Below the pieces are notes generated by a model. It had not been told where the DNA came from, searched no databases, and worked only from the letters and a program-made list of their open reading frames with translations. A program made the translations under genes and the position numbers. A stretch of DNA of 64,000 bases, taken from Amblyornis subalaris. Lineage: Eukaryota > Chordata > Aves > Passeriformes > Ptilonorhynchidae. How positions within the stretch are numbered: position 1 is the first letter of the stretch; each line of letters begins with the position of its first letter. Shown here piece after piece: positions 40,101-52,334 of this stretch. The stretch spans positions 12,299,326 to 12,363,325 of the forward strand of contig JACAXG010000009.1 of the NCBI GenBank assembly GCA_018881555.1. The letters are read 5' to 3'.

Positions 40101-43100
40101 AGCTGGAACACAAAAGAGAAAGAATGTGTTATATATGCTTCCCTTTTTGGGGGGGAATGTTAATTGCATAATGTTATACAATGAACTTCAAAAATAGAGA
40201 ACATTTAATTGTGCAATAGATTTAGACTAGAACTGGCTTAAAAAAAGCTCAAGTGAGTAACTGAGCTGTAAGTTCTTTTCTGTAAATGAACTTTAAATTG
40301 TTTCTGTAAAGTTACATCAAAAAGACTACTTCAGAACACATCAGATCTCAAAATTTTAACATTAGAAATTAGAATAGATATAAAAAATGTAAAAAATTAT
40401 CTATAAAAGCAGAAGGTGCTTTTTGACTTGCACTCTACAAAAGATTTCCCAATATGGCAATAGCAGCCTCCTTGTTTTGAGAAGTACCTTGACAAGACAA
40501 AGAGGTAACCCACAGAGCCAATTGCTTGGAAGACCAGAAACATTGCTCTGATTTTGCAACAGAAAAAAACTGGAATCCACTGGAAATATCAGAACAGAGA
40601 GGATGTATATATATAGTCACTCAACTCATTCACAGAGCAGAAATCAAGACAAAACAGTGCCTCATCTTTCCTTACAAGTCAACCATGTATGACAAGAATT
40701 ACAATAATGTGGACTGCAAAATAAAAGTCAAAAAGCATTTAAGGAGGAGATAAAGAGAGTCTTTTGGCATTAGCGACAACTTGGTCTTTCTGTTGTAGAA
40801 AAAAAAAGTGAAATTCAACATGAATGTTTAAGTAAGGCACAAGACAAATGAGTTCAAATCAAAGATACACATAAAGAGTGCTAGAAACCATTTCCAGTCT
40901 TAGATGGGCTTTTCCCTAAAAAGATACGTAGTGTCACTACCTGATGCAGGGATGTAAAACCTGCAAGGTGCTGAGTGACGAGGGGGACTCTCCTTTNCTT
41001 TTCTTCCCCCTTGATTCATGTCTGCAGTTCATATTAAGTACATTTCATAAGAACCAAATCTCCCAGATACTTCAGATCTTTTTATGAGGGTGCTTACATC
41101 CATAACTTTCACATGTGCTTTAAAGCATTTCAATTCCATTAGAGCAAAAGTGATCTATTTTCCATTGGAATTTGATGTCTACTCACTTTCATTGATGCGG
41201 AATTTCTTGAGAAATAGTAACAAAACCAGCAATTAGTCATTACACTATTTTGTCTTTTCCTGTGTGATTTTTTGTCCTTCTTATTTGAGGGTTGACTGCA
41301 CACCTCATAAGTTTTAATTTATGATTATTTGGTTAATTTATGGGGAAACTAGTTAATTTTGGAATTAAAGTGCAAAGCCTAAAGAAAGATATAATCCTAA
41401 TAATGTTATTGTATCTCTTTACAAAGAAATTTTGTAAAAATGTTGTACAAATGCATAGTTCAGGCACAATGCGTGTTGGGTGTCAGAAGATATCAAACAG
41501 ACCTTCAGTTTGTTGGATGGAAACAAGAACCTGTTGCAATGCTAGGTCAACTTTTGCAGCTGTGTTGTATAGATGCCCTGAGTAACAGCTGATCAACCAA
41601 CTGAATTAAAGGCTTAGAGAGGTAGAAATATCATTTAGTTTTTGTATGTTCTCACAAATAATTTGCCTGCTATTGCTGCCACCAAGGTTCTGGCCTAAAC
41701 TTCTATTTTGAAGGCCAAAAGCAAATACTTCAGACTTCTTTCACACTGATTTTTCTCTCAAATGATGGTTGAGTAAAGGTCAAAGTTTGGAGGGACTTTC
41801 TACATCAAGTGTTGGCTTTCTTAAGACCTTCGTGTGGAAGTTGCTACCTTATTTTCTTTGAAAAAAAAGGCCTTGGCAGATTCTTTTAAACTACGGGTTA
41901 ATGCATTCCTTCTTTCATCTACCTGTTTACTTGAAGATCATCACTTCCCAAAAAAGCTCGTCTATGAATCTTTCATTCCAGAAATTTGCTAGTGAGAGCA
42001 ATCACTGGATGCAAATTCTCATGAGTTTTTCAAGCTCCATCTTAAAACTAGTTTGGATTTGTGCATCTGTCTCTTTCCCGTTCTGTGTTCCAGAAGTTGA
42101 TGCTTCTCTCTCTTTTTCTCTTTCAGTTACTCCTTGCATAAAGAAGTCAAGCTCTATTGAGGGTGGTGAAGTACTTGACATTAAATGGTCTAGTACAACA
42201 TTTTATGACTCAGAGCTCCTGATAAATGTGATTTATTAGGGATAAAAGCTTTTTACTAGGTCAGATGTCTGGACTGAAGAGACAGTTCATTATAGTGGAT
42301 CACTCATATTTAGCAATGTAATAGGAATGAAGTGATTCTTTTATCATAGTGGTCCAAATCTGACTTACACCACTACTGTTCTCCTCTTCACCCGGAGTTA
42401 ATTGTCAGCTGAACAATGAAGGTACCTGGGACTAATTTATTTAGGGATATGTTCCATCTGTAAAGCCTATACTAATGGAGTACAAGAGGGCATGACTAAA
42501 GGATTCAGGTATAAAGTTTAGGACCTTAGATAATTACTTGCAGAAAATATTATCAGCTCTACATGTCAACTTACATAAAAACAGAACTATTGAACCTTTT
42601 GAAAAAGCAGTATTGTGTTCACAAAACTAAAGTAACCAGGACAACTTCTATTCACCATAACTGTGGAATAACAGTCAAAAGAGTTCCCTCTCCCATTGCA
42701 ACACACAGAAGAAATGTGTAGATTCTGATCAATTTAGATCAAAAGATCTGACACCTTTTATAACTATAACCATAGCTACCTACATTGAACAAGGACCACT
42801 ACAAATACCTTGAGAACATCTTTGAAAGAACTGTCCAAATAGAAAAAATAGAACATTACAACTCTAATTATTATTTTGGTACAAATAGGCATAGTACTTA
42901 CAACCCTTGCTTTTCATTTTGTCAAGACATTGTGGGAAAAGATTCTGATAGAATTACTGAGTTTCACATGGGAGCTGACCTCTGAATATTTAAGGTCTGA
43001 AGCAAATGAATAAATGGGTTGAAAATGGACATATGCTATATGGCTGCTGATCTATATTAAGAACATTTATGCTCTAGATATTCTTTTGTACTACTTTAAG

Positions 43101-43540
43101 GCTTATTTACAGTTTTGTATCCAGCTGAAATACTGAGGGATTAAGTGCATTAATGGAATACCTAAATCTGTGCTGTTCTAGATAAAATTAAGAAAATAAA
43201 TTGTATTTGTGTTTCGCTACACAGATTAATACAATTAAAAACCTTTCCATGACAATCAGAAGCATATAGCCCAATTGTCCTCTTATATAAAAAGCTGGGT
43301 TTTTTTTTTTGTTCTTGCAAAAGGGAGAATCTCTGTTGTTGCAAAAGATCTGTTACTGAGATCTGTTTAATCTTTTTGTTATTTGGTTTTATTATGTTTA
43401 CTATCTAGCCTTATTAAATTTGCAAAATAGCTTGTTTATCTTCATTCTGAGAAAGTAGGTGCCTAAAATTTGCAAATATGTCGGTCAAAAATAGACCAGT
43501 TAGATGTTCTTGGCTGGCACATTGTCAAGGCACACAATGA

Positions 43541-43610
43541 GTTCCTCCCTCCTCCTCTCTCACATACACATGCACACACACACTTCTTTCTCTCTCACAT
43601 ACACACACTC
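43541..43610. repeat. CT/CA-rich compound microsatellite
   Basis: Interleaved CTCT and CACA runs (CCTCCTCTCTCACATACACA, then CACACACAC, TTTCTCTCTC and ACATACACACAC) form a compound simple repeat of about 70 bases. Confidence 0.85.
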
Positions 43611-46600
43611 AAAAATGCATCCAGTAGAGTAAAATATTCACATTAATACTGGAAGCGATGGAGAAGAACCCCGGTCGACATCCCATCTGTTCCCTTGAAT
43701 TAAATTTAGAATTCATATGTAATATAGACATTTCTGTCTGAATATCATAAAGCCCTGACACATTCAGGCTTTCATTAAAAAGCTCTGAGATGTGACTTGA
43801 ATAACAATCTGTCTTAGCTAATTAGTATTTTCAGTTTAGCATATTCACTTTCAAACGTATTGCTGTTTGCACATGGTAATTTAGGTAAACAGAGCCCATC
43901 CACAGCTGCATCAATTAACACTGCTAATCAAAACTGAATTCAGGTAATTAGGCACATTTATGCAAAAAATGTGTAATTTGTGGGGAAAGCTAGATTCTTT
44001 AGTAATATTTCAATAAGTAGGAGTCTCTTTTTGCAAATAAGGCAAGAAAATAATGGTAAATCAGCTCTAACATGTACATGATGCATAGTCAGTCACAAAT
44101 ATCTAAATTAAATCTCAGTAATTGGTCTGTATTTTCAGAAATTGGACAATATTTTTTTCATATAAGTGTTTTCCTCAGTGTTCCTACATAAAAGGGTGGA
44201 TTCATTTCTGATGAAAGTTTTAGCAATTTTAAAAGTTAATGTTTCCTCAAGCAGTTTTTGAACTGTTGAATATGGTGGTCCAACTTGTTCTCATTTTCAG
44301 TTGGGCAAATTTCAATGAAAAAGCCCTCACTTCATTTTCAATTTAATTTCTTCAAAGAATGTGTATTTTTGTTTACTTTAAAGAAAAGCTTCTAGAAATT
44401 TTTACTACCATCTATTTCAGGAATGTAAAGTAGCAAATACTTCAAAAATATTCTGCCTTGACCTACAAAGTTTCATATCCTTTACTTACCTTTCCCTCAC
44501 CCAAACCAGAATTTGAAACCCTCCAAAAACTAAAAAAAGGACCCCAAACCAAACATTTAAGCAGCCTAAGAAACTGTGTTCATCGGGGAATTTTAATTTC
44601 TGTTGAAATGGAACGAAGGAATGTTCATTGTAACACTATACTTGAAGAGTTTTCATATGCAGCTATTCAAGTTATTCAAATTCAATTCCCTGTTATGCAC
44701 ACTTTCAGAAAGCTACACAAGCCCGATGAACAAAAAAATGCAATTATCAACTTGCAGCTAATTTTCCATGATAAAAAGAAATACCTAGGCAATTGCTGAT
44801 TTTTAGCAGAAGCCTAAATTTAATCTACTATTTTTGTATCTTCTCCCTGATTTGAGGCTAACTCTGAGCTAGGAATATGCAATATGTTTTCATTATGTGC
44901 AGATTTGCAACATGCAAAACATAGCTTCTGCTAAAAACATCACTGTAAAAAAAAAATTCTTTACAACTTTAAGGTCTAACCCTACATAGCTATTGAAATT
45001 GCAGAGTGTTTTGCAATCATATGTAATGCAGTGCATATCTCACTATTCAGAAACTTTTCTCTATATAGAAAGTTGTGGTTTGTTCCATTATAAAATTATT
45101 TGAAAAATGCTGCAGTTAAAATGGTCTTAAACCTCCAATTTTAATTTAGCTATTGGCTGAGTAGCATATTGAAGGAATATTGACAAGAGAGTTCAGAAGA
45201 AAAGTAAAGCGTGCGGAAGGAATAAAATTCTGAAGTATTTTCTATTCAAATAATCACAATGACTACTGCTAATACTAGAATGCTGAACAAGATAATTTCT
45301 AAACAATTATCAGACCAACCTAAAAGTATATGCAGTTCCCTATGCCATTCTCACTGGGAGAAATAGTGGCAGCAAACAAGGTTATAACAGCACCTTTTTT
45401 CCATTTCTTTGTTGCAAAAGAGAAACACTCACCTATATGTCATATCACATGCTAAGCACCTTGCTGGTCTCCCATGCGACTTATTAACACTGACATACAG
45501 TGAAGATCATCAAAACAATCTAATGTGACCTGTCTCTGGAAGAACTTGCCCTACTTGATAAATGCTTTCTCAAAAGAGCAAAGCAGAAGGTGTAATGACT
45601 AACAGTGTTTATTTTAGATGTTATAGGCTGTAGGAAGTGAGTACAGTGACAACATCCGAGCCTCCCCCCTCCTCCACCACCCAAGTTGTTATTACATTTT
45701 TGCCTAAAATAGTCACATATAGTAAGTATTCCAACAGACTTTCCAGAAATATTTTACTACACTGCCCTGTCTCTTCTGCCTGACTCCCTCAGTAAATATA
45801 AGCAGAGAGAGTTAGGAGAATCTCTCTGCTGAACACATATATATGTAGCATACCTTATTACTTCATCATGAATTTTCCTGGTGCACCACCCATTTGAAAA
45901 TTTTATATCGTTCTAGAGTATCATTATTTCATGCAGTTTGGAAGGATTTTTTCTGTTGAAGTTTAATAAATGTATGGTAGTATTAGCTGATAACAGACAA
46001 GGAAATAATAGCTATCTCAAAAAAGAAAATGCTATATATGAAAGTTGGCTGGTACAATAGGCATTTCTCACACATGCGGCTCCATTTTTTTCTTCTTCTG
46101 TATTGTTCTACTGTAAAATAAGGAAAAGAATTGAGGCATCTTTCTACTAAAAAAAAAATTTAAAACTTGGATGTTACATACCAGCTTTTGTTAACTAAAA
46201 TACAATGGATATGTATGACTAAAAATAATATATAAATACTGTTTTCCTCAATTTAAAGAAAAGTTTCATCCTGCTCCAAGCACTCAAGAGCATTCCAGAA
46301 TTATAAGCAAAACAATAACTATTTAAAGTTTGGATTTATTTTCTCCATAGAGCTTGCAATTCATTATTCATAACATAAAAACTGTTGAAATGCTTCATGT
46401 CCCTGGTATTCACATGGTTAATTCAAGAACATGCAAAAATTTTTAGTCTGAGAAAAGCAAAAGCAAGAGCCAAAAGCCAACAATTAGTACTCTACACCTT
46501 ACATGAGGAGAAAAAGCTCAATAATTTACAAATGTTGAAGGAAGAGCTAGTTCCATAATTAAAAATCAGGCAAAGATCCTTTTGGCAAATGGATCTCTTT

Positions 46601-48180
46601 GTTAAACATCCCACTAATCCAAGCCTGAAGGTATAATTCAGTACCCTGGAGGATCCCCTCTATACTTTTGCCAGCTGTTCCATTTAGGTCACTCCACCAC
46701 AAGTTTAGCTTTTATCTATTCCTCACTTTCTTCACTGGGTCCCAGAAGCAGCAACCCATCTCTCTGAAGGCTGTNTAAAGTGTAAATGAAAAGACGAGAC
46801 AGAAGTGAGCTGCTACCTCAGGGTCCTTAATTTCTGAACTGCAATTCCTTGGACTTCCCTACCTTGACAGATGCAATATGAAATCTTCCTTGATGAAAAG
46901 TGAGGAGATAAACTGAATATGGAATGCAGATGGCACATTCATTATCATTTTAATGCCTTGCAGCTGCATGAAAGAATAAGAAATTTTACTAGGCAGAAAG
47001 TCCGCTCAAGACCAAACAGTTGCAGCAGCCCTTCTGCTCTTCAGCCCAATTCCCAGCACTACTGCTGTTGTCATGCAAGAAAAAGCCTTCAAAGAGCCAT
47101 TTTATCTCTTCTCAGGTGGTCAGGGAGAGGTGGATTCAAGGAGAGGAAGTAGAAATAAAGGCAAAAAAAAAAAAAGAAAAGAAAAAAATCCACAGTAGTC
47201 TGATCCAGTATAGTGTATTCCAAAGACCATGAACAGTCCTGGGTGCAGACCTGACCCACTTGCCTCCCTCTCCTGGACTGGCTGGTGAAGGAAGGAGACA
47301 GTAAAGCTTGAAGGGCTTGTTTATGCAAGTTAAACCAAACTCAAGAAACAAAATTGCTTCTAATTTACCACTATTTTGGTGCTTTTAAGAAACACGTAAT
47401 TTCCTAACAAAAGGAACAAAAATATGTGAACTAGATCCATTTATAACGGTTCTAGTCAGTGCAAATTTAAGCCCTCAGAGAGTCATTAGAGTCCTCCAGA
47501 ACTACTTTTAGACAGTATGCTCTTTTATAACAACACCATGATCTCTTACTCTGGGAAATTTTAAGTGTAATTCATTCTAAAACAAATCACTGCCCTGACA
47601 TTCATTTGTCTGCTAAATAAAAATAAAGAGTAAGGCAGATACTCTGGGAGGAATTCCTAAGTGTTCAACTTTTAATGAAAGATTTATAAAAAATGCAGTA
47701 AGGGTATTGCTCAGGTCTTTCGAATTTAATATTAAGCAATAAAGTTTGCACATACAGATATGAACTGTAAAGTGAAGCAGAATTATTAAATCTATTGAAA
47801 ATTAACTTTCTAGGTTTTTAAATGCTGTTCAGTAGCATTGCCACAGCAACTCTAACAACCATCTGCAAGACTTTACACATGCAAGTAATCCCACAGGCTT
47901 TAGTCAACTCCTAAGATCATGTCCTGATCCTACCCATCCGGCATGATGTTCTGGCTACAGCCTAAGAAACCACTTGTTCACACTTGTAGGAAGGATGGGA
48001 ATCACAACACTGAAGCAGCGCAGTGATTCACACACCTGCACTCAGCCTGCACTTGAAGAAGTGCTCTGTCAGTCAAAAAGTACAGTTCTGCAAGCTCGTA
48101 CATCTGACTTTTAAGGATTAGGGAGAAGGAAAAAAGAAGCCAAAGAACAGCATACACGCAGCTTTATTTCTAATTGTGCG

Positions 48181-48299
48181 ATGGCTGGCACAGGTGAGCA
48201 AGCCAGCTTCGACGAGCTGCCTCGTGAGGCCGGGCAGGGACCCTCACCTGTGCCGCGCTGCCCGTGCAGCGTCAGCCGGCTCGCGGTCTCCGCTGGCAG
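48181..48299 (+). CDS. Candidate first coding exon from the CpG island, plus strand
   Basis: ATG in good context (GTGCGATGG) opens MAGTGEQASFDELPREAGQG, then PSPVPRCPCSVSRLAVSAG, reaching the donor GGCAG|GTAAAG with two bases of a split codon left over. The upstream 60 bases would be the 5' untranslated region. The exit phase fits the plus exon candidate at 50426-50564, giving SAG-R-LNYEF. G+C-rich DNA stays open by chance in several frames, so the peptide itself is weak evidence; the start context, the donor and the phase match are the arguments. There is an earlier GT after ACAG at 48193 that could also act as a donor. I recognise no family. Confidence 0.3.
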
Positions 48300-48333
48300 G
48301 TAAAGCACATCCACAGCGATTCGCACCGCTTAC

Positions 48334-48368
48334 CTCGCTGACGTGCTGCCACGCACTCCTGCCGACAT
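48334..48368 (-). CDS. Candidate first coding exon from the CpG island, minus strand
   Basis: ATG in good context (GGAATGT) encodes MSAGVRGSTSA before the donor GCGAG|GTAAGC, a near-ideal splice site, with two bases left over. The region upstream on this strand (48369-48515) is the CpG-densest part of the island, where a start site would be expected. Its exit phase fits the exon candidate at 31793-31921 (SA-S-FYDVSS). No known protein with this N-terminus comes to mind. The overlap of opposite-strand candidates within one island fits either a divergent promoter or a single real direction. Confidence 0.3.
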
Positions 48369-48515
48369 TCCTGCACGCGAAGGTTCACTGCAGCCAGCCG
48401 CTCTCAAGTTCAGCGTCCCCGTGGCACGGCTGCTCCGGCGGGAACGAGCAGCGCAAAGGCAGGTTGCCACCGGCCGGTTCTACCGCAGCCCGGCCGCGCG
48501 CTGTCTGCAATCACA

Positions 48516-50425
48516 TCTCACTGAGTGCAAAACGAAAATTAAAACATTTTTTTCTCTTACACTTTAGAACAGTATGCTGTGTCATTTGTGTTTGCATTTA
48601 AATTGGACAGAATAATTTACTACTGGCTTTTAATTTCAGAAGGGTTAATCACCTCAGCAAAGGTCAATCAAACTTTAATCTCCAATAAAATTGCAGTAGC
48701 TTCAGTCACCTGCAGGACATTTATTATATTCTTATTTCCATGCAAAAGGATGCATCGCTAATCTTCTAATTCTTTACATTAGCACATTTGCCATTAACAT
48801 TTTACTAAAATTATTAATTCCTCCAAAACTATTACAAGAGCTCATTTCTACACATCTCAGAAGATAATCCTGTTAAAAACCAGACACATCCACTGTGACA
48901 TTGCTTTAGTTGTCTGCTCTAATCCTCACAACCGTTTGATACTCCAACCGAGTTCTAACAATGCACAAAGTCTCAATTACATAAAATATTACAGGCCTTA
49001 GTTTAGAACAACAATATACTGTTTTAGTAACTTAATCTTCCCTATTGTCTGCAATCACAATACTAATCTATTTTGTCACTGTTCACAGCATTTTCTATTC
49101 AAGACAAAATATAGATTTTTAATTTTGCTTAGCAGCTGTTGAAAAGCAGTAGATTTACAAGGATAAGTTAAAACCTAAAATCCATTACCAAGGATAGGAA
49201 TAATAATGATGATAGGAATATGTTTCAGGCCTGCAAAGAAGTATTTCCTCACAAAACAGAAGTCTCTTTTGGGGTATAACCCATTAAAAAACGAAGAAAT
49301 AATACTTTAAAAAAAGTAGCTCGTTCTTTCCATTTTATCTACTAATTAAGAACAATTTATCTTCTATTAAATTGACTGAGAACTGCAAAATCTCTCTGAA
49401 AAAGTCACATCAGGATTAGCTTTAAATTACCATTGCAATAATATCAGCTTAAAATGAGAAAATTATTTAACTCCGAACAGAAAATTGTCAAATACAAATC
49501 CCCCAAAAAAGGGTTTTAGATAAACATCATCTATGCTAGCTATTCAACAACACATTGCTTCAAAAGTCTACTGTAACGATTCCATCTGAATGCTCATAAC
49601 TAGTTTACCTGTAAAGATACAGAGAAAAGCAACAGAAAACTCAGGGAGAGCTTGTTACAGAACCAAAACACAATGCAAACAATTCAGTGCCCGAATTTTA
49701 GAAACTGGTACCAAAAAGTAAAAACTACTTGGGCAGAAAAAGACCAATACCACCAAAATAAATGGGCCCCCCTTATCCTCCTACCATGGCCATACTAGCT
49801 CCTGCAAGAAAGAAATCTCATGTCTATTTAAAATGGATTTTTTAGCCATAATAACATTTTGACATACCGTAATGTAAATAAACTGTTCTTTCCCATCCCA
49901 ATATTTCCTTCTCTGTCTCTCTGTCTCTCTCTGTCTCCGTTTCTCTCCTCTTTTTGTTTTAATATATGGCACACAGACAGACACACGCCCCCGTCACTGT
50001 CAATATGCACACTCATTAGCAATATGTCAGGCTGGCATTTTCAACACACTCCAGAGCATAACTGAACTACCACACAGCACACACACACACGTTAAAATAC
50101 AATTGCAGAGAAAAAGAGCTCAATGGAATAATTTTTAACTTGGAAAACTAGGTAAACACACAAAAGGAGTGAGATTCTCAGGCAATATTTTACAAAGGTG
50201 CTGTGAAGTGAATCCCCAGCTAACAGCATCGATGCTCCTCTCCTTTAACACACACAAATATACATATATAAAAGAGAGCATTTTAGCAAGACATTCTAAC
50301 GCTGAATTACGGATGCAACAACACAAGTTTTTCCCGGTTGTTGTTTTTTTTTTTTTAATGCCTTGTAAGTTACATTCTAACTTGAAGTAATGTATGAAAA
50401 GAAATACTGGAAAACATAAATCCAG
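48516..50425. other. Non-coding stretch downstream of the CpG island, conserved-like
   Basis: About 48560-49560 lacks repeats and is dense in ATTA, TAAT and Oct-like words, with the composition typical of conserved non-coding DNA beside developmental promoters. This is a visual impression only. Simple repeats at 49909-49950 and 50080-50090 follow. No exon was found. Confidence 0.4.
49909..49950. repeat. (CTGTCT)n-type microsatellite
   Basis: A run of CTCTGTCTCTCTGTCTCTCT and similar units forms a polypyrimidine simple repeat; an acid/base-rich open frame on the opposite strand is a by-product of it. Confidence 0.85.
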
Positions 50426-50564
50426 GCTGAACTACGAGTTCCTAGAACATAGACTTTCAACAGCATTTGTAGTCCTTCCAACTGAGGAAATTAGCTATGA
50501 AACAACTGCATCCGTATTTTGTGCAGAAAGCATCTGGCGAGACACCGAAGACCACTTAGAAAGG
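50426..50564 (+). CDS. Candidate internal coding exon, unknown gene
   Basis: A 139-base segment ends in a strong donor, AAAGG|GTGAGT. With one leading base it reads LNYEFLEHRLSTAFVVLPTE then EISYETTASVFCAESIWRDT and EDHLER. The amino-acid mix is protein-like and four CpGs persist in AT-rich surroundings. The acceptor AAATCCAG is weak because no pyrimidine tract stands directly before it, though a long T run lies about 75 bases upstream. The frame is also open back to an ATG at 50394. Entry phase fits the CpG-island exon 48181-48299 and exit is on a codon boundary, which would fit the candidate at 61619. I recognise no family. It lies only about 200 bases from a dynein stem exon on the other strand. 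Confidence 0.35.
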
Positions 50565-50767
50565 GTGAGTATCACTGAACTTGCTCTTCGATTATTCACC
50601 TTTTGACGCATTGATAAAACATATTCTAGATTGCTATTGCAACTGCTTTAAAATATGACAGAATAGCTTCATGTGACACCCCGAAATGAAAGGTATCATC
50701 AAAGGACCATGTACTTCATTTTTCAAAAGAACTAACAGTGGAGAAATGTATAGGGAAAGAAACATAC

Positions 50768-50971
50768 CTTTAGTTATCCCAGCGAATGACTTTTCAGCAC
50801 ATCTACATAGTCCCGCGGCTCCACCAGTACAAAAGTCAACACTGCTGCGCTTGTGATCTCTGTGACAATGGCATCATACTGACGGCAATTTTTTCGATTA
50901 AACTTCTCAGACATGGTAGCAACTTTGTTAATTATGATATTAGCCAGCTGGCGGGTACAATCAATCATCCA
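50768..50971 (-). pseudogene. DNAH stem (tail) exon with an in-frame stop
   Basis: Acceptor CTTTCTTACAG and donor CTAAAG|GTATGT bound 204 bases (exactly 68 codons) that read WMIDCTRQLANIIINKVATM, then SEKFNRKNCRQYDAIVTEIT and SAAVLTFVLVEPRDYVDVLK. The block around NRKNCRQYDAIVTEIT...YVDVL fits the family stem pattern N--C--FE-I--KA...ELMELK-YVEKV, located N-terminal to the linker, so the exon is in the right order on the minus strand. A TAA stop lies in frame at 50774-50776, two codons before the donor. Several CpGs remain. Family assignment here rests on a short, divergent block and is less certain than for the linker exons. Confidence 0.6.
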
Positions 50972-52334
50972 CTGTAAGAAAGCCAGACAAAGAGACATCT
51001 AATCATTGCAACCAGAGCAGATAAATTTTGTTCCTTTCTTATACGTGTCACAGATTCTATCCCTCCTGACCCTCTACACAGCCATCGACTGTCAAATTTA
51101 GATTCAGCAAGCTCCCAGCTTTTCTTTATCCCTGCCTTAGATCTGAAACTCCTGGTTATCAGGAAGACAAGCGTCACCAGCTGTCTCAGAACAGGAAGGC
51201 AATCAGGTGAATAGTACTTATTATCTCTCATTGCCTTCTGAGGAGCAACAAGATTGATTTTGGACCAACAACGCATCCAGATCTCAGGCACAGCTACTAG
51301 AGTGTCAAGTCTAGAATGCAGTGCATATATAAAGCTGACCTCCACCTTTATTAATACTGCATACCAAAAGTTTGAGGGCTGCTCTTTTTTTAGTTTTGTT
51401 TTGGGTTGAGTTTGTTGGTGGTTTTTTTTTTTGTTGTTTTTTTTTCCCCTAAGAAAACTCTTAAAATTTTTTTTCTTCACAGCTGCAACGGATATTCTCT
51501 TATTCCAAGCCTCCTTCCCCCCACCTCAGAAAACCCAGGCAAGCAGACTGCACCGTTTCTCGGGGGACTCTGTTTCACAGTTGGATAGTCTTAATTGGGC
51601 CCACAGAAGCAGTTAGCTACCATTAAAGGCTTCTCTGTATACATCTTCCTCTCAACTACTCTGATCGTACATAAAACCCCACTAGTGAAGCCTATGCTTT
51701 GAGAAGGTTAAACACGCAAATACGTTATAAACCCAAAATATAAAAGCATCCTAACAGAATTTGAGCTGGTAGTGAATTTCAGCATTGGTCTAGAAAACAG
51801 GAATATATTTGAGCTTTTCATTTACAGCAGCGTTAAGCAATCATGCGCTCTTACTGTAAGACCTTTTTTTACAAACCAAATACACTGCAAAGTACTGGAA
51901 GGTAGTTCATATGAAGTAGAAACAAAGGTTAAAATAGAGCAAAAACTATCGCAGTAATGCATTCTGGTACNAAAAAACCCACCAACAAACTTGATACATT
52001 TCAAAATGCCTGCCCACGGTTCCATTTAACTAGAGTGGAGTATAATAATCAATTATTATCAAATTTATAAGGACATGCAAAAATTTTTAGGATCAGTTAT
52101 AGATTCATGGTACATTAGCTGCCCTGGCACTTGGACCAAAGACTGCTTTTCCAAAACCATATCTTTTCAGACAAAGTGATCTTATGTTTACTTCACCTTA
52201 ACTGAAAGCTAGTTTAATATTTAAGACGGTATCCAGCAATATTCTCTCAATCATGAAGCAGATGCTCTGGACTTTACAGCATAAAATTATCTCTGTTTTT
52301 AGTAAATCCATTGTAAACAATACATTTTTTCTTG

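Larger units (their letters stand above)
32226..48174. other. Gene-poor stretch; missing dynein stem exons
   Basis: Between the stem exon at 50.9 kb and the LLDDHI-type exon at 32.2 kb, a dynein heavy chain would need roughly 900-1000 coding bases in several exons. I scanned the minus strand for expected features such as FTWPERM-like, NYWR-LYKLEK-like and HWE-like blocks and found none. The sequence is AT-rich with microsatellites. About 43700-44000 looks like conserved non-coding DNA by composition. Open frames at 41901-42239 and 44458-44799 (plus) have no family match. Confidence 0.45.
48175..48515. promoter_or_regulatory. Small CpG island, candidate bidirectional promoter
   Basis: About 340 bases are strikingly rich in G+C and CpG (for example GCCGCGCTGCCCGTGCAGCG and CGGCCGCGCG), set in AT-rich, CpG-poor DNA. 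This is the only such island in the window. On the plus strand an ATG at 48181 leads into a donor at 48300. On the minus strand an ATG at 48368 leads into a very good donor at 48333. Islands of this kind usually mark promoters that are unmethylated in the germ line, which explains why the CpGs persist. There is no TATA box. It lies between dynein stem and linker exons, where no promoter is expected in a normal dynein gene. Confidence 0.6.

Noticed and set aside
40435..40620. Minus-strand open frame bounded by TTTCCAG and TCAAG|GTACTT
   Set aside because: The frame that is open across the putative exon looks like a random hydrophobic stretch and does not match dynein stem sequence.
41901..42239. 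112-codon plus-strand frame
   Set aside because: Pyrimidine-rich, Ser/Phe-rich composition typical of translated CT-rich intron; no domain or splice support.
47089..47351. Minus-strand frames rich in Phe
   Set aside because: They arise from an A-rich tract at 47160-47190 read in reverse; no gene evidence.
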